64,000 bases of DNA from Azorinus chamasolen. Taxonomy: Eukaryota > Mollusca > Bivalvia > Cardiida > Solecurtidae. This document shows positions 62,136-64,000 of this stretch, one piece after another. A program made the translations under genes and the position numbers. The stretch's first letter is position 1, and every line of letters starts with the position of its first letter. Under the pieces are notes generated by a model. It had not been told where the DNA came from, made no database searches, and was given only the letters and a program-made list of their open reading frames with translations. Location: positions 2,308,404 through 2,372,403 of the forward strand of contig OY755242.1 in NCBI GenBank assembly GCA_963576725.1, given 5' to 3'.

Positions 62136-62735
62136 GCTTTTTAGCTCACCTGAGCCAAAGGCTCAAGGTGAGCTATTGTGACCGCCTGTCGTCCGTCGTC
62201 CGTCTGTCCGTCTGTCCGTCTGTCCGTCTGTCCGTCTGTCCGTCTGTCCGTCCGTCTGTCCGTTCACTTTTATTTCAAATGACTTCTTCTCCTAAACCAC
62301 TGGGAGGATTTCAACCAAATTTCACAGAAATGTACCTTAGGGTGTCCTCTATCAGTTTTGTTAAAATCATGACCCCCGGGCAAAAAATGGCCCCGCCCCA
62401 CTACTTTTACAGGTTTTTTTTTTAAATCTTTAAAAATCTTCTTCTCTGAAACCACAATTTCTAGAGCTTTGATATTTGGTATATAGCATCATCTAATGGT
62501 CCTTTACCAAGTTTGTTAAAATGATGACCCCCGGGCCAAAAATGGCCCTGCCCTTGGGCTTGTAGTTTTTACATAGACTTATATAGGGAAACCTTTAAAA
62601 ATCTTTTTGTCTGAAACCACATAATCTAGAGCTAAGATATTTGGTATGAAGCATCACCTAATATACCACTATCAGGTGTGTTCAAATAATGACCCCTGGG
62701 CCAAAAATGGTCTCACCCTGGGGTTTTATGCTACT
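62131..62735 (+). mobile_element. HINE-like element, AGCTCACCTGAGCC subtype
   Basis: Head hairpin CTCACCTGAGCC...AAGGTGAG, a (GTCCGTCT)n stretch, then units with CTTCTTCTCCTAAACCACTG, TTTGATATTTGGTATATAGC and TGACCCCCGGGC(C/A)AAAAATGG. The 3' stem-loop is not found. The 130-residue ORF at 62033-62425 is low-complexity Ser/Val/Arg from the GTCCGTCT tract. Confidence 0.7.
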
Positions 62736-62777
62736 TAACATCTGAATCTGTAACACTTAAAAGGTAATTTCCTCACA

Positions 62778-62829
62778 GTTATTTCCCTTGTCCCATCAGC
62801 ATAGCCATAAGGGACAAAGGGAGATAACT
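62778..62829. repeat. Short inverted repeat
   Basis: AGTTATTTCCCTTGTCCC is mirrored by GGGACAAAGGGAGATAACT around ATCAGCATAGCCATAA. Confidence 0.85.
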
Positions 62830-62879
62830 GCATTGGAGTTTTAGTGTCATTCTATTTATATCTATTTATGATAAAATGT

Positions 62880-63335
62880 TGAAGGTGAATCAGTGTAGCT
62901 GTTTTAGAAGGCATAGAAACAGATCTGTCAAATTCCATTAGCAAATAACAGACACTGATCCTACAGGAGCCACCTTATCTGGGTCTACTCTGTATGCAGA
63001 TGCATGAAAACAAGTTTATATGAGGGAAATTAAGGGTTAAATGAACAACTCCAGATCCTTCAGTTCAAAGGTTACAGCGCTCGGCAGTAAAATCTCTCCA
63101 GGTCAATGCATGACTCTTAACTCTTTGCATGCTAGTGGTGAAACTGTGATTACCTATGCAAACAGTTTGGATCCAGATGAGAGGCCGCATTCTGCAGCGT
63201 CTCATCAGGATCCAAACTGTTTGTCATCTTAACCATATTTTTGCAATAAAAAGAAAGTAAGTTTAATTTAAGAATTGAAGCAGATGACAATAACTTTTTG
63301 TTGCAGACGAAACATTAAAGGCATTTTGACCTATT
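62880..63335 (+). repeat. Second copy of the 48.6-49.14-kb segment (type A + type B)
   Basis: A diverged type A right half (GTCAAATTCCATTAGCAAAT, GCAGATGCATGAAAACAAGT, GGGAAATTAAGGGTTAA) is followed by non-MITE sequence GGTTACAGCGC and AGTAAAATCTCTCCAGGTCA. Then a type B element at 63118-63322 (TTAACTCTTTGCATGCTAG, stem-loop at 63157-63224). The same order and linking words occur at 48600-49140. Confidence 0.85.
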
Positions 63336-63483
63336 AACCCCAGTGTGTAGTGTTAGTGATAGCTAGATGTTACATGGTGTCTTCCAATGTCTCTCAAATT
63401 AGATGTGAGAGATATTGGAAAGTAACAATTCAGCCAATCAAGGAAAATGATCACCATCTAGACTTTTGATCTGGGTCCAAACC

Positions 63484-63595
63484 CAACTGATGTAAGTCAT
63501 GGTAATGTTTAAGAAAACTGTGAAAACATGATTATGCAATGGCCCAACTGATATAAGTCATGGTAATTCTTAAGAAAACATGATAATGCATTTGC
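63484..63595 (+). repeat. Imperfect ~60-bp tandem duplication
   Basis: CCCAACTGAT(G/A)TAAGTCATGG, TAAGAAAAC and ATGATTATGCAATGGCCC recur once. Confidence 0.75.
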
Positions 63596-64000
63596 CCCCC
63601 TAACAATGATAGGTGTTAAAATTACTACTGCTGCCCAAAAAAGCATCTTAAATATAACATTTTTATATAAAATTTGATGACAACACATTAAAAAGTCCTA
63701 AAATGTCTGAATTTTGTATGATATTAATGAAATAACTGAGTAAATATAACTTAATTATAACAATAGACGTAACTCTTCTCAATTTCAATTGTTAAAAATA
63801 CTAATGACCCATTTAATTGAATTATCATGAGATATTCACACCTAGATCTAGAATTATTTCTAAACACCTATTAACCCTTAACCTATTTGCTTTGACAAAA
63901 ATTGATCTGGGACTACTCTTGTTTGCTAATGCTTAAAAAATTGTTATTGCCATAAATAGAAGTTTTAGCTTTGAAAAAAACTGTAAAATCAAATCTATAT
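63596..64000. other. No gene; type A fragment near the end
   Basis: AT-rich. TTAACCCTTAACC, ATCTGGGACTACTCTTGTTTG and CATAAATAG at 63872-63960 look like a shrunken A element running toward the window edge. Confidence 0.5.

Noticed and set aside
62033..62425. 130-residue ORF
   Set aside because: The centre is translated from (GTCCGTCT)n of a HINE-like element.
1..64000. tRNA, rRNA or tRNA-derived SINE
   Set aside because: No paired A-box/B-box or conserved rRNA segment was found by reading; several hairpins look tRNA-sized but lack these motifs.

Overview
The window looks like intergenic and intronic DNA of an animal, most likely a bivalve mollusc. The evidence is AT-rich sequence, one intron-bearing gene of an invertebrate-expanded family, very dense short palindromic repeats, and repeats built as an AGCTCACC hairpin followed by (GTCCGTC)n, a form I associate with bivalves. 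The species call is inference; no rRNA, tRNA or mitochondrial marker is present.

One convincing protein-coding gene is present: a 684-codon exon at 55917-57992 (+) for a DUF229-family (alkaline-phosphatase/sulfatase-like fold) single-pass membrane protein, preceded by a splice acceptor. Upstream exons and promoter are not identifiable. A second coding remnant is a decayed transposase in a 2.16-kb DNA transposon (41301-43457). Nearly every other open frame lies inside tandem arrays or MITEs.

Repeat classes used below. Type A, B, C and D are short (about 200-290 bp) MITEs bounded by TTAA with ends close to TTAACCCTTTCCCT, as expected for piggyBac-like elements. Each carries a near-perfect internal stem-loop: A has CAAACAGAGCAGACC arms, B has CAAACAGTTTGGATCC arms, C has AATAGTGCAGACC arms, D has ATAGAGCATTTGCTCC arms. 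Type E/F are hairpin MITEs with CAGTAAAACC ends flanked by TA (Tc1/mariner-like). Type G are Helentron/HINE-like elements: 5' hairpin, GTCCGTC-rich stretch, internal tandem units, then a GGTGAGC block and a 3' stem-loop. Type H is a small repeat with a CGTCTCTTCGAGACG core. For type A, + means the stem-loop lies near the right end.

Layout. 0-7.9 kb: MITEs, a 53-bp array and a 51-bp array split by an insertion. 7.9-12.4 kb: a 45-bp satellite of about 98 units. 12.4-22 kb: MITEs and a 38-bp minisatellite whose unit matches the type B stem-loop. 22-26 kb: a foldback element around a 14-bp minisatellite, a 1.17-kb inverted repeat and a recent 466-bp duplication. 26-39 kb: MITEs with nested insertions and a 48-bp array. 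39-48 kb: three long G-type elements, one with the DNA transposon inside. 48-55.9 kb: MITEs and an 8-bp-TSD palindrome. 55.9-58 kb: the gene, with MITEs about 35 bp upstream of its acceptor and 20 bp after its stop. 58-64 kb: MITEs, a 34-bp array, a G element and a second copy of a segment seen at 48.6 kb.

The strongest theme is that MITE stem-loops and termini appear to seed minisatellites, and that TTAA elements sit back-to-back sharing one TTAA.
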